A stretch of DNA of 8,125 bases from an uncultured Christensenella sp. GTDB lineage: Bacteria; Bacillota; Clostridia; Christensenellales; UBA1242. Where the stretch lies: contig CAJUBT010000002.1 of NCBI GenBank assembly GCA_910584815.1, positions 57,026-65,150 of the forward strand. Direction: 5' to 3'. A program made the translations under genes and the position numbers. The notes beneath the pieces are model-generated. The model did not search any database and was not told the DNA's origin. It saw nothing but the letters and a program-made list of their open reading frames with translations. Positions 1-5,509 of the stretch are shown in pieces; position 1 is the stretch's first letter, and the number at the start of each line of letters is the position of its first letter.

Positions 1-213
1 CAAATATTTTTCATCTATTAAAGTTTTAACTTTTTGTTTATGATTTATATTATTAAATAACTTTAATATATTTATTTTTTTAAATAAATTTTTTAAGTTA
101 AAGTTTCCTTTAACTATTAATTTTTTAAAAATTATAATGTTATTTTTTATAATTGGATTTTTAAGGTTATAAGCTTTTTTGCTAATTATTTTATAATTTT
201 TTTTATTTATCAT
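1..213 (-). CDS. Partial hypothetical protein, Lys/Asn/Ile-rich, runs off left edge
   Basis: Reading the minus strand from ATG at 211-213, 71 codons stay open to the window edge with no stop, which is unlikely by chance in DNA this rich in A and T. The product begins MINKKNYKIISKKAYNLK and is dominated by Lys, Asn and Ile; no domain is recognised. It has the same orientation as the structural genes and lies 176 bases past the stop of the propeller gene, so it is probably the next gene of the module. No Shine-Dalgarno sequence precedes its ATG and an in-frame TAA lies five codons upstream (226-228), so the start cannot move upstream unless there is a frameshift. Its ATG overlaps the TGA of a 10-codon leader with its own AAAAGG site, so translation by coupling is possible. 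The function is unknown. It could also be an A-rich non-coding stretch. Confidence 0.5.
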   Translation of the reverse strand, partial: MINKKNYKIISKKAYNLKNPIIKNNIIIFKKLIVKGNFNLKNLFKKINILKLFNNINHKQKVKTLIDEKYL

Positions 214-242
214 ATTTTTTTTATTTTAAAATTTTTTAGCAT
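210..242 (-). CDS. Possible 10-codon leader peptide coupled to the next gene
   Basis: An ATG at 240-242 with AAAAGG four bases upstream (247-252) opens a 10-codon frame encoding MLKNFKIKKI. It ends at TGA (210-212), which overlaps the ATG of the following frame in the arrangement ATGA. Such overlaps are a known mark of termination-reinitiation. The frame is too short to be sure of, and AAAAGG-like strings are common here. It could instead be the true start of the following gene if a frameshift or sequence error lies between 213 and 242. Confidence 0.25.
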   Translation of the reverse strand: MLKNFKIKKI

Positions 243-331
243 TTTACCTTTTAAAATTAAACTAATTTATAAATGTATTAATAGCTTGTAATAACTTTAT
301 TTTTATTAACTTTTAACTTAAAGGGTTTTAA

Positions 332-360
332 TATATAAACATATGTTTTTATGTTATCAA
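332..360 (-). promoter_or_regulatory. Candidate sigma70-type promoter with a palindrome in its spacer
   Basis: On the minus strand TTGATA (355-360, five of six matches to the -35 consensus) is followed after exactly 17 bases by TATATA (332-337, four of six matches to the -10 consensus). A perfect 12-base palindrome, AAACATATGTTT (337-348), falls in the spacer and touches the -10 box, a place where a repressor could act. The site lies about 30 bases after the propeller gene stop and about 120 bases before the left-edge frame. In DNA this AT-rich, boxes of this quality can arise by chance. Confidence 0.35.
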
Positions 361-389
361 ATTTCTACATTATTCGCTTTTAAAAAATG

Positions 390-1877
390 TTAGTTTTCTA
401 CATTGAATACAAACTGTGGTGATAGTATGTATAAATCATCAAAATCACTTGAAAACTGAATAGCTATGTTTTTACCTTTTAAATTGACTCTTATTCTTTG
501 AATTTCATTTTTAGCAGATATTAAAATTGTTTTTGTTCCACATTCACTTGTTATAGTTATATAGCAAGGCTTTCTGCAAATAAGATTAATTTCCTTTAAA
601 ATTTTTTCTTTATCAAAAGTTTCAAAGTTAATTTTTCCACCTTGCCACAATTTAGGCAAATTTTGCGTGTCTAATTTTCCGTTATTAGTTAGTTGCCATA
701 ATTTAGTAGATTTTTCACCATTCATACAAATAATTAACTTAGACATAAACAAATCTTTAGCAGAAAGCATACACGAAATATCTACCCCGCGAGTTATGTT
801 ATAAGTTTTCGTGCTTATGTTATATTCAATCAGTGCATTATTTATGCACTCTTCTTCGTTCTCTGCACCAATTAAATTGTTATCGTTAAAATTTAGTTTG
901 CAAGCAATGTATAAATTTCCATTATGGTAACAGGTGTTAGCATTATCTTGATTGACATTTTTTATTAAACTCATAAATTTTATGTTAGTGTTATAAACAT
1001 TATAGCCATCAAAATAATACCGCCCATCCTCTGCTAAAAAATAAACACTGCTACCACAAACACAGGCAGTTGAACAATAAATTTTACAACTGGAAGAATA
1101 TATATTTACAGCGTTATAATTAGACTTTGATGTGAAGGTGCTTATTCTTGATATACCAAAGTCGCGGAAAATATATAGGTTATCAGCTAAACTAATTAAA
1201 TTTCTTAATTTACCTTTATAGTCGTTTAACTCAACACTTCCCGCTCCAGTTTCTAAAATTGTGGCTGTCCAATCTAATGGGTTGCGTTTAGAACTATATC
1301 TAACTAAATTGCTGTTATCTTTTTCTATTGCAAACAACCGATTGTTATGATAGCAAAGAGACATAAACTTTGGAGTGGTTGACACTTGATATGGATAATC
1401 ATCACAATACCACACAAGCATAGGGTCATCTGGAGACACAAAACCTATAACATCTCTGCCATCAATTCTAAAAGACATTGCAGTTGGTTCTGTTTCAAAA
1501 ACATAATCACTTAATGGTTTTAGTTCCTTATAACCTGCAAACATATTAGAATAATAAAGTTTATAATCAGAGCCAAAAGCAACTATCATATAGTCTTCTC
1601 TTTCATTATCTTCACTATAGTAAGCATAACGCCATATTTTTTTTACAATATAATCTGGTGAATAGTTTAACTTTCTAGTTAAAATTTGAAACACCCTACT
1701 TGCTGGTAAAATTAGTTCTTCAAAGCCATTACCATTTATTAATGCGCCACCATCGGTTTTTGTGTTATAGCATAATCTTGCCGAATTTGCATTTAGGCTA
1801 TATTCATCATCATCTACATTCATATCACATAAGAAATTAGAAAAAGATATTCTTTGTATTTTATAAGATTTTGCCAT
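390..1877 (-). CDS. Beta-propeller-like phage tail/neck protein (P22 gp10-like nozzle or stabilisation protein)
   Basis: This 495-residue protein is probably a structural component of the neck or short tail. Around residues 20-50 it has the pattern seen at the start of such proteins, a Leu-Asn/Ala stretch followed by GGAL and NGF. Residues 176-206 (NNRLFAIEKDNSNLVRYSS, then NPLDWT) match the family motif in which a name-tag strand is followed by 'R.P.DWT'. Next come SLADNLYIFRDFGISRI (229-245) and VYFLAEDGRYYFDGYNV (278-294), both typical propeller blade strands. The C-terminal 70 residues look like a beta sandwich. A cluster of five cysteines lies at about 264-274. The start ATG has GGAGA eight to nine bases upstream (1885-1889), and the gene begins four bases after the adaptor stop, so the two are surely cotranscribed. 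Similar roles are filled by P22 gp10 and T7 gp12. Assignment is by motif and context; an unrelated tail propeller is the alternative. Confidence 0.65.
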   Translation of the reverse strand: MAKSYKIQRISFSNFLCDMNVDDDEYSLNANSARLCYNTKTDGGALINGNGFEELILPASRVFQILTRKLNYSPDYIVKKIWRYAYYSEDNEREDYMIVAFGSDYKLYYSNMFAGYKELKPLSDYVFETEPTAMSFRIDGRDVIGFVSPDDPMLVWYCDDYPYQVSTTPKFMSLCYHNNRLFAIEKDNSNLVRYSSKRNPLDWTATILETGAGSVELNDYKGKLRNLISLADNLYIFRDFGISRISTFTSKSNYNAVNIYSSSCKIYCSTACVCGSSVYFLAEDGRYYFDGYNVYNTNIKFMSLIKNVNQDNANTCYHNGNLYIACKLNFNDNNLIGAENEEECINNALIEYNISTKTYNITRGVDISCMLSAKDLFMSKLIICMNGEKSTKLWQLTNNGKLDTQNLPKLWQGGKINFETFDKEKILKEINLICRKPCYITITSECGTKTILISAKNEIQRIRVNLKGKNIAIQFSSDFDDLYILSPQFVFNVEN

Positions 1878-1881
1878 AGTT

Positions 1882-2541
1882 CTATCTCCAACTTCTTTTT
1901 GGGGTTGAAAAGTTTTTTAGGTTAAGGCTATCTGCATTAAGTTCTTGTAAAAACTTTTTATGCCAAATTTCTGCATCATCAAATAAACCTGCTATATAAC
2001 AATATTCGCTTGTAACACCTAAAGCTATGGTTCTTTCTTTAACAACAACTTCAAGAGGTAAATCATCATCCAAACTTTCAATAAAGGGTAAAAAATAAGA
2101 ATACTTTATTTTAACTGTTTTTTTTGTGCTAAGTGAATTGTTAACTTTAATGCAATTATCAACAATTGCAAAGTTTAATTTTTTACCACTACTTTTAACG
2201 TTAATAACCTTATTTAACTTTTTAGATAAACTAGAAATATTAATTTCGTTATTTTCTAATGAAATTTCTTCCTCAGTTACAAGGTTTATAGTTTTTAAAA
2301 TTTTTTGTTGAATGTTATTAATTGCTAAAATTAAAAGAGAAAGAACATCTTTTTTCTCCTGAGGAATAGTTGTTGGTTGAGTTGTGTTTTCATCGTTTAT
2401 TTGCATAGAAAGGTCTTGCAAAGAAATTTGATTTTGTAACACCTCTTGTGGAGGCTTTGCACTAGGCATATAATAATTTAAATAATCTTGATATAAACCA
2501 AGGTATGCACATACAGGTTTTATAATATCTAATACTTTCAA
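1882..2541 (-). CDS. Phage neck/head-tail adaptor-like protein (TTG start)
   Basis: A 219-residue protein likely to sit on the portal ring as a head-tail connector. Helices are expected at residues 1-22 and 62-88, a beta-rich part at about 97-150, and a helical C-terminal part at 160-202. The stretch KIKYSYFLPFIESLDDDLPL (144-163), followed by a helix containing SEYCYIAGLFDDAEIWHKKF, is the layout of many phage adaptor proteins: a strand, an acidic linker with 'D.lPL', then a helical body. Residues 45-62 form a polar Gln/Thr/Pro linker. The start is TTG (2539-2541); AAGGAG (2549-2554) seven bases upstream supports it, and no ATG is better placed. The stop is TAG and the propeller gene begins four bases later. 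The AAAAGG part of its ribosome site lies in the arm of a 9-bp hairpin (2551-2572). P22 gp4 and T7 gp11 are functional parallels; sequence homology is not established here. Confidence 0.55.
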   Translation of the reverse strand: MKVLDIIKPVCAYLGLYQDYLNYYMPSAKPPQEVLQNQISLQDLSMQINDENTTQPTTIPQEKKDVLSLLILAINNIQQKILKTINLVTEEEISLENNEINISSLSKKLNKVINVKSSGKKLNFAIVDNCIKVNNSLSTKKTVKIKYSYFLPFIESLDDDLPLEVVVKERTIALGVTSEYCYIAGLFDDAEIWHKKFLQELNADSLNLKNFSTPKRSWR

Positions 2542-2550
2542 AATTTTTCT

Positions 2551-2572
2551 CCTTTTAAATTTTTTTAAAAGG
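2551..2572 (-). promoter_or_regulatory. Hairpin occluding the adaptor gene ribosome binding site
   Basis: A perfect 9-bp inverted repeat with a 4-base loop: in the mRNA CCTTTTAAA, loop AAAA, then TTTAAAAGG. The 3' arm holds AAAAGG, the core of the Shine-Dalgarno sequence that supports the TTG start at 2541, so the folded form would hide the ribosome site. No U-run follows, so it is not a terminator. The combination of a sequestered site and a TTG start would predict modest translation. The stem is mostly A-U, so its stability in the cell is uncertain. Confidence 0.45.
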
Positions 2573-2712
2573 CATTATTTTGAAACCATTACTAACTGAA
2601 ATCCTTAAATTATTTACATAAAGCAATAAATAAAAGTATGCAAATTTCTAATAAATAGAAAATTATTAAGCTTTATTTTTATAACTATTTAAACAAGGTT
2701 AAACTTAATAAA

Positions 2713-3060
2713 TTAAAAAGTTACATCTGTATTTTTGTTATTTGCATAGTTTAGGTAACTATTTAGAGTTTCTAAATGTTTATCTATAAAATTCTGTTCT
2801 TGCTTTTGTTGCAAGGAAAAATTTTCTTCTTCCAAATTTTTTAGAATTTTTTTAGCAAATTTGCAACTTGTTAGTTGTGCTTTTTTTAAAGCAAAAGCAT
2901 TAAGTTCTTTGCCTATACAAAAAGCAAGAGTTCCACCTATTTGCTTTTTATTGTGAACTTCATAATTTAATTTTTTTTTATTAAAAACAATAAAATAGTT
3001 TCTATCTATTTGTTTAATTCTGTTAGCAATGTTAAATAAATCGTTAGTAATTTTTTTCAT
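2713..3060 (-). CDS. Small conserved-looking phage protein of unknown function, next to capsid gene
   Basis: A 115-residue protein. Its first half (residues 1-40) carries IANRIKQIDRNYFIVFNKKK and then YEVHN, which gives the impression of a helix followed by a short beta hairpin. I have seen this 'IA.R.K.ID..YF.VFN....FEVHN' type of sequence in small proteins encoded beside capsid genes of Firmicutes phages, but no function is known to me. Residues 53-100 are strongly helical and charged, rich in Lys, Gln and Glu. No signal peptide or membrane segment is seen. The start ATG is preceded by AAAAGGCAAG, a weak ribosome site. The gene stands alone, with gaps of 214 bases to the capsid gene (which contains a terminator) and 171 bases to the adaptor gene. 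It therefore probably has its own promoter or depends on readthrough. A decoration, head-completion or assembly-chaperone role is only a guess from position. Confidence 0.7.
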   Translation of the reverse strand: MKKITNDLFNIANRIKQIDRNYFIVFNKKKLNYEVHNKKQIGGTLAFCIGKELNAFALKKAQLTSCKFAKKILKNLEEENFSLQQKQEQNFIDKHLETLNSYLNYANNKNTDVTF

Positions 3061-3133
3061 TTTATCTTGCCTTTTAAAATTATAAGTTCTAAATTTTTGC
3101 TTTATTTTGCTTTTATATTTTTATAAAAAATAA

Positions 3134-3147
3134 ATTATAATATTATA
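3134..3147 (-). promoter_or_regulatory. Two overlapping -10-like boxes after the capsid terminator
   Basis: The minus strand carries TATAAT twice, at 3142-3147 and 3134-3139, between the capsid terminator and the 115-residue gene. That is where a promoter for the downstream genes would be expected. No good -35 box lies at 16-18 bases; TTTGTA at 3162-3167 is only 14 bases from the first box. In DNA this AT-rich the boxes alone are weak evidence. Confidence 0.2.
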
Positions 3148-3190
3148 AAAACAAACCCTTTTACAAATTTTTTTGAACATAAAATTAAAA

Positions 3191-3230
3191 CAAAAAGCCT
3201 TGAAATTTTTAGTTTTACTTTTCAAGGCTT
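3191..3230 (-). terminator. Intrinsic terminator downstream of the major capsid gene
   Basis: A perfect 11-bp inverted repeat: AAGCCTTGAAA (minus strand, 3220-3230) pairs with TTTCAAGGCTT (3195-3205) around a 14-base loop. On the minus strand the 3' arm is followed at once by TTTGTTTT, a good U-tract. The stem holds far more G and C than the surrounding intergenic DNA. It lies 45 bases past the capsid stop codon. The plus-strand side lacks a comparable T-run, so the terminator is directional. It should make the capsid message end here, at least in part, and uncouple its level from that of the neck genes. Confidence 0.8.
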
Positions 3231-3274
3231 AGTGTTTTATAAATAAAAAGTTAAAATAGTTTAAACTTTATTGT

Positions 3275-4450
3275 TTATTTTAAGTTAGATACTTTACCTT
3301 GGCTTGCTGGTCTATCACAAATAAGTTCGGCATATTTAACTAAAGTTGCGGTGTAAGTTGGAGTTGTTGCACTTGGAATTAAAACATTGCCATTTTCACC
3401 AGTAATCCATTCCCAATCGCAAAGTTGATGTAAATTAAAATCTTTACTATTAAGAAGATACATTGTGCCTTTTTCAACAAATCTTTCAAACACAATTGGT
3501 ATTCCTGCATAAGTCATTGCCTTATAGCCACCTTCAAGAGTTGTAACATCTATATTTCTGCGGAAAGATGTTAAATAAGATTGATAAGAATTTCTTACAT
3601 CGTTTGCCATTGCAATAAAGTCTGGTTGAGCACCAGTGGCTTCTTCTATTTCGTTTATTGCTTTTTGAATAACTGAATCTGAAATACTTGTTTCAGTTGT
3701 TGGTGTTTCAATATAAGGGTATAACCATTTATATTGGCTTCTATCAACACCATATAAAACTTTGTTTGCATCGGTTTTATCAAATATTCTTGCAATGCCA
3801 GTAATTTCATTACCTTTAGAACCGCAAGCATAAATAGTGTTACCTGCAGAACATATATTAGAAAGAGTTTCATTACATAAAATTTGTTTTGCTTTTCTAT
3901 CTACATAAGTAATTGTTAGCCCCGCTTTAACAAGAGTGTCTCCATTATATATATCAATTTTCATTCCTTCAACAAGGTTTCGAACACTATCTAAATTTGG
4001 AACTTTATCGGTGGTAGAAGTAATACTTTCCACAGTTGCAACTTTTCCTGTACCATCGCCATATAACATTCTGCCTAAATTAAACGCACTAGATTTTATT
4101 AAACTTTCCATTTCATCATCTAATAAATTTACAAATGCCCCTGTATTAGATTGGCTTGCCCTAATAGCTTTATCACTAACTGCAATTGTTCCATATAAAT
4201 TTTTTAATCCTGTTTTAAATTGTAAAAAATTATGTCCACTGGCTTTTGGCAATGCTCCTGTTTCTGTGCCTGCCCCAATGCCGCCATTTAAACCATATGG
4301 TGCAAGTTTAATAATTTCTTTACCATACACATCCTTACTGGTTTGATTAATTCTACTTAAAAAAGAATTAGAATTAATATTTAATTGTTCACTTAGAACA
4401 TTTAAGTAAACCGATTTCAATGCATTTTCTGCACTTGTTAATGTTACCAT
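3275..4450 (-). CDS. Major capsid protein, HK97 fold
   Basis: This 391-residue protein builds the icosahedral head shell. The stretch at residues 50-100 (PYGLNGGIGAGTETGALPKA, then a segment ending YGTIAVSDKAIRAS) is the E-loop region and following strand typical of Firmicutes-phage HK97-fold capsid proteins. A helix (102-131) ends in the hallmark LYGDGTG. Residues about 139-215 form an inserted beta domain with 'EGMKIDIYNGDTLVKAGLTI' and the strand pattern common to this group. The core resumes with GNEITGIARIF and LYGVDRSQYKWLYPYI (about 213-247), and the P/A domain fills the C-terminal half. There is no long N-terminal delta domain, consistent with the separate scaffold gene upstream. The ATG has a strong AAGGAG (4464-4469), but the spacing of 13 bases is long. 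A hairpin (4480-4505) precedes that site, and a terminator follows the gene. Confidence 0.92.
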   Translation of the reverse strand: MVTLTSAENALKSVYLNVLSEQLNINSNSFLSRINQTSKDVYGKEIIKLAPYGLNGGIGAGTETGALPKASGHNFLQFKTGLKNLYGTIAVSDKAIRASQSNTGAFVNLLDDEMESLIKSSAFNLGRMLYGDGTGKVATVESITSTTDKVPNLDSVRNLVEGMKIDIYNGDTLVKAGLTITYVDRKAKQILCNETLSNICSAGNTIYACGSKGNEITGIARIFDKTDANKVLYGVDRSQYKWLYPYIETPTTETSISDSVIQKAINEIEEATGAQPDFIAMANDVRNSYQSYLTSFRRNIDVTTLEGGYKAMTYAGIPIVFERFVEKGTMYLLNSKDFNLHQLCDWEWITGENGNVLIPSATTPTYTATLVKYAELICDRPASQGKVSNLK

Positions 4451-4479
4451 TATTGTTAAATTTCTCCTTTTTTATAAGT

Positions 4480-4505
4480 AACAGTTAAAACAATGTTTAT
4501 CTGTT
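4480..4505 (-). promoter_or_regulatory. 5' untranslated-region hairpin of the capsid mRNA
   Basis: On the minus strand AACAG pairs with CTGTT, and inside that TAAAC pairs with GTTTTA with one bulged T, around a 3-base loop (ATT). An A-A mismatch separates the two parts. The hairpin lies 10 bases before the AAGGAG site and 29 bases before the capsid ATG, and leaves the ribosome site free. Stable 5' stem-loops are known to protect highly expressed mRNAs from decay; that role here is inference. Confidence 0.35.
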
Positions 4506-4606
4506 TTTATTATTGAAAATTAAAAATTATTATTAAAAAAATGTTTATAAAGTTTTTAATAAACAATTTTTATTAAAGTTATTTTTAAAAGAATAATTCT
4601 AATGAA

Positions 4607-5251
4607 TTATTTAAACATATCTTCAACAAGCCTGCGTGCTTCTTTTATTGTTTTAGGTTTTGCAACAGGAGACAGCACACTTTCACTGCCCTTTTGGCTT
4701 GAAATAAGGGTTGGAGTTTTTGGCATATTTAAAGAATTAAAATAGTTTTGTATAATCTGATTTTTAATATTATCGTTATTAAAAATAAATTGCTGCAAAA
4801 ATTCTTGATTATTTGCAAGTTCTTCCTCATCTAAAAATTTATTATTTATAAACTTATTCCACGCATTGTTTAAGGGGTTTTGGCTATTTGCCACTTCCTT
4901 ATCTTCAACAATTATTTTAACAAGTTTTTCTTCGTATTTTTTAGCACGAGAATTGTTTGCAAAAAATGTTTTAGCATTTTCTTCATAATTGTAATTAGCA
5001 AAATTTGAAGTAAAGTTATTGTTGTCTTTTTCTTCCTTTTGAAACTGAGATAATGCCTGACATTTTTTTGTATAGTTGCTTTGTAAGTTGTTGTATGCTT
5101 GCAACAGGGCATCTGCATTTTTAAACTTACCAAACTTGGAGCCCTGCACTTCATTATCTTCCACCCTATTCTCTTCTAATTGTGAAAAATCTTCACCTTG
5201 GCTAGAAATGTTAGGCATAAGTTGTTCCAAGTTTTTGTTATCGTTATTCAT
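4607..5251 (-). CDS. Capsid scaffolding protein
   Basis: A 214-residue, highly charged and mostly helical protein encoded directly upstream of the capsid gene, the classic position of an internal scaffold. Residues 40-72 (FGKFKNADALLQAYNNLQSN, then a segment with YTKKCQALSQF) match the well-known motif of phage scaffolds in this group, in which 'GKFK.a.aLl.AY..L..e.t.k' is followed by a coiled coil. The middle (74-185) is rich in Asn, Lys and Glu. The C-terminus (198-214, PKTIKEARRLVEDMFK) is a short basic amphipathic helix, the kind that contacts the capsid protein in P22-like scaffolds. The ATG has AAGGAG eight bases upstream, an ideal spacing. No protease gene or protease domain is visible, so if the scaffold is removed by cleavage the enzyme is encoded elsewhere. 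The gene sits 156 bases before the capsid gene and 258 bases after the portal. Confidence 0.8.
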   Translation of the reverse strand: MNNDNKNLEQLMPNISSQGEDFSQLEENRVEDNEVQGSKFGKFKNADALLQAYNNLQSNYTKKCQALSQFQKEEKDNNNFTSNFANYNYEENAKTFFANNSRAKKYEEKLVKIIVEDKEVANSQNPLNNAWNKFINNKFLDEEELANNQEFLQQFIFNNDNIKNQIIQNYFNSLNMPKTPTLISSQKGSESVLSPVAKPKTIKEARRLVEDMFK

Positions 5252-5298
5252 AAAAATTTCTCCTTAATTGTTTAAGTTAATTGTTAATAAAATTTTTT

Positions 5299-5304
5299 AT
5301 TATA
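5299..5304 (-). promoter_or_regulatory. Possible -10 box upstream of the scaffold gene
   Basis: The minus strand reads TATAAT at 5299-5304, 47 bases before the scaffold ATG and after the likely portal terminator. At 17 bases upstream the sequence is ATAAGA, which matches the -35 consensus in only three of six positions. The position fits a scaffold/capsid promoter, but base composition makes a chance match likely. Confidence 0.2.
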
Positions 5305-5400
5305 AATGTTTCTTATAATGTTCTTATATTTTTTATAATGCAAATTTCTTAAATTTTAAAATTCATATAATTAAATTTAATGTTATTTGTAAAAGTTAAT

Positions 5401-5463
5401 AATTTACAAAATTTTTTGTTTAAAAAATGAAACCCACAAATTTGTGATTTCATTTTGTAAATT
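5401..5463 (-). terminator. Probable terminator after portal gene, with an alternative fold
   Basis: On the minus strand AAAATGAAA (5448-5456) pairs with TTTCATTTT (5424-5432). Inside this lies CACAAATTTGTG (5435-5446), itself a palindrome, so the hairpin is extended by CAC/GTG after a small internal loop. Six T residues end the 3' arm, so it can act as a weak intrinsic terminator 53 bases past the portal stop. A second 12-bp inverted repeat, AATTTACAAAAT (5452-5463) with ATTTTGTAAATT (5401-5412), uses overlapping bases, so the two folds exclude each other. Most pairs are A-U, which limits stability. Confidence 0.4.
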
Positions 5464-5509
5464 TTTTATTTAGGTTTTTTAATTTTCTAATTTTAATTTT
5501 TAAATATAC

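Noticed and set aside
2641..2680. TTTCTA / TAGAAA and nearby AAGC / GCTT inverted repeats as a regulatory element
   Set aside because: Short, broken by mismatches and without a T-run; indistinguishable from background in this composition.
3936..4346. A 136-codon open frame on the plus strand
   Set aside because: It is wholly antisense to the major capsid gene, lacks a ribosome site, and its length follows from the codon bias of that gene.
4555..4577. TTTAATAAA / TTTATTAAA inverted repeat after the scaffold gene as a terminator
   Set aside because: The stem is purely A-T and lacks a following T-run on the minus strand; such repeats are frequent here by chance.
5349..5453. A 34-residue frame on the minus strand between portal and scaffold
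   Set aside because: No Shine-Dalgarno sequence, no recognisable features, and it runs through the probable terminator; composition alone explains it.
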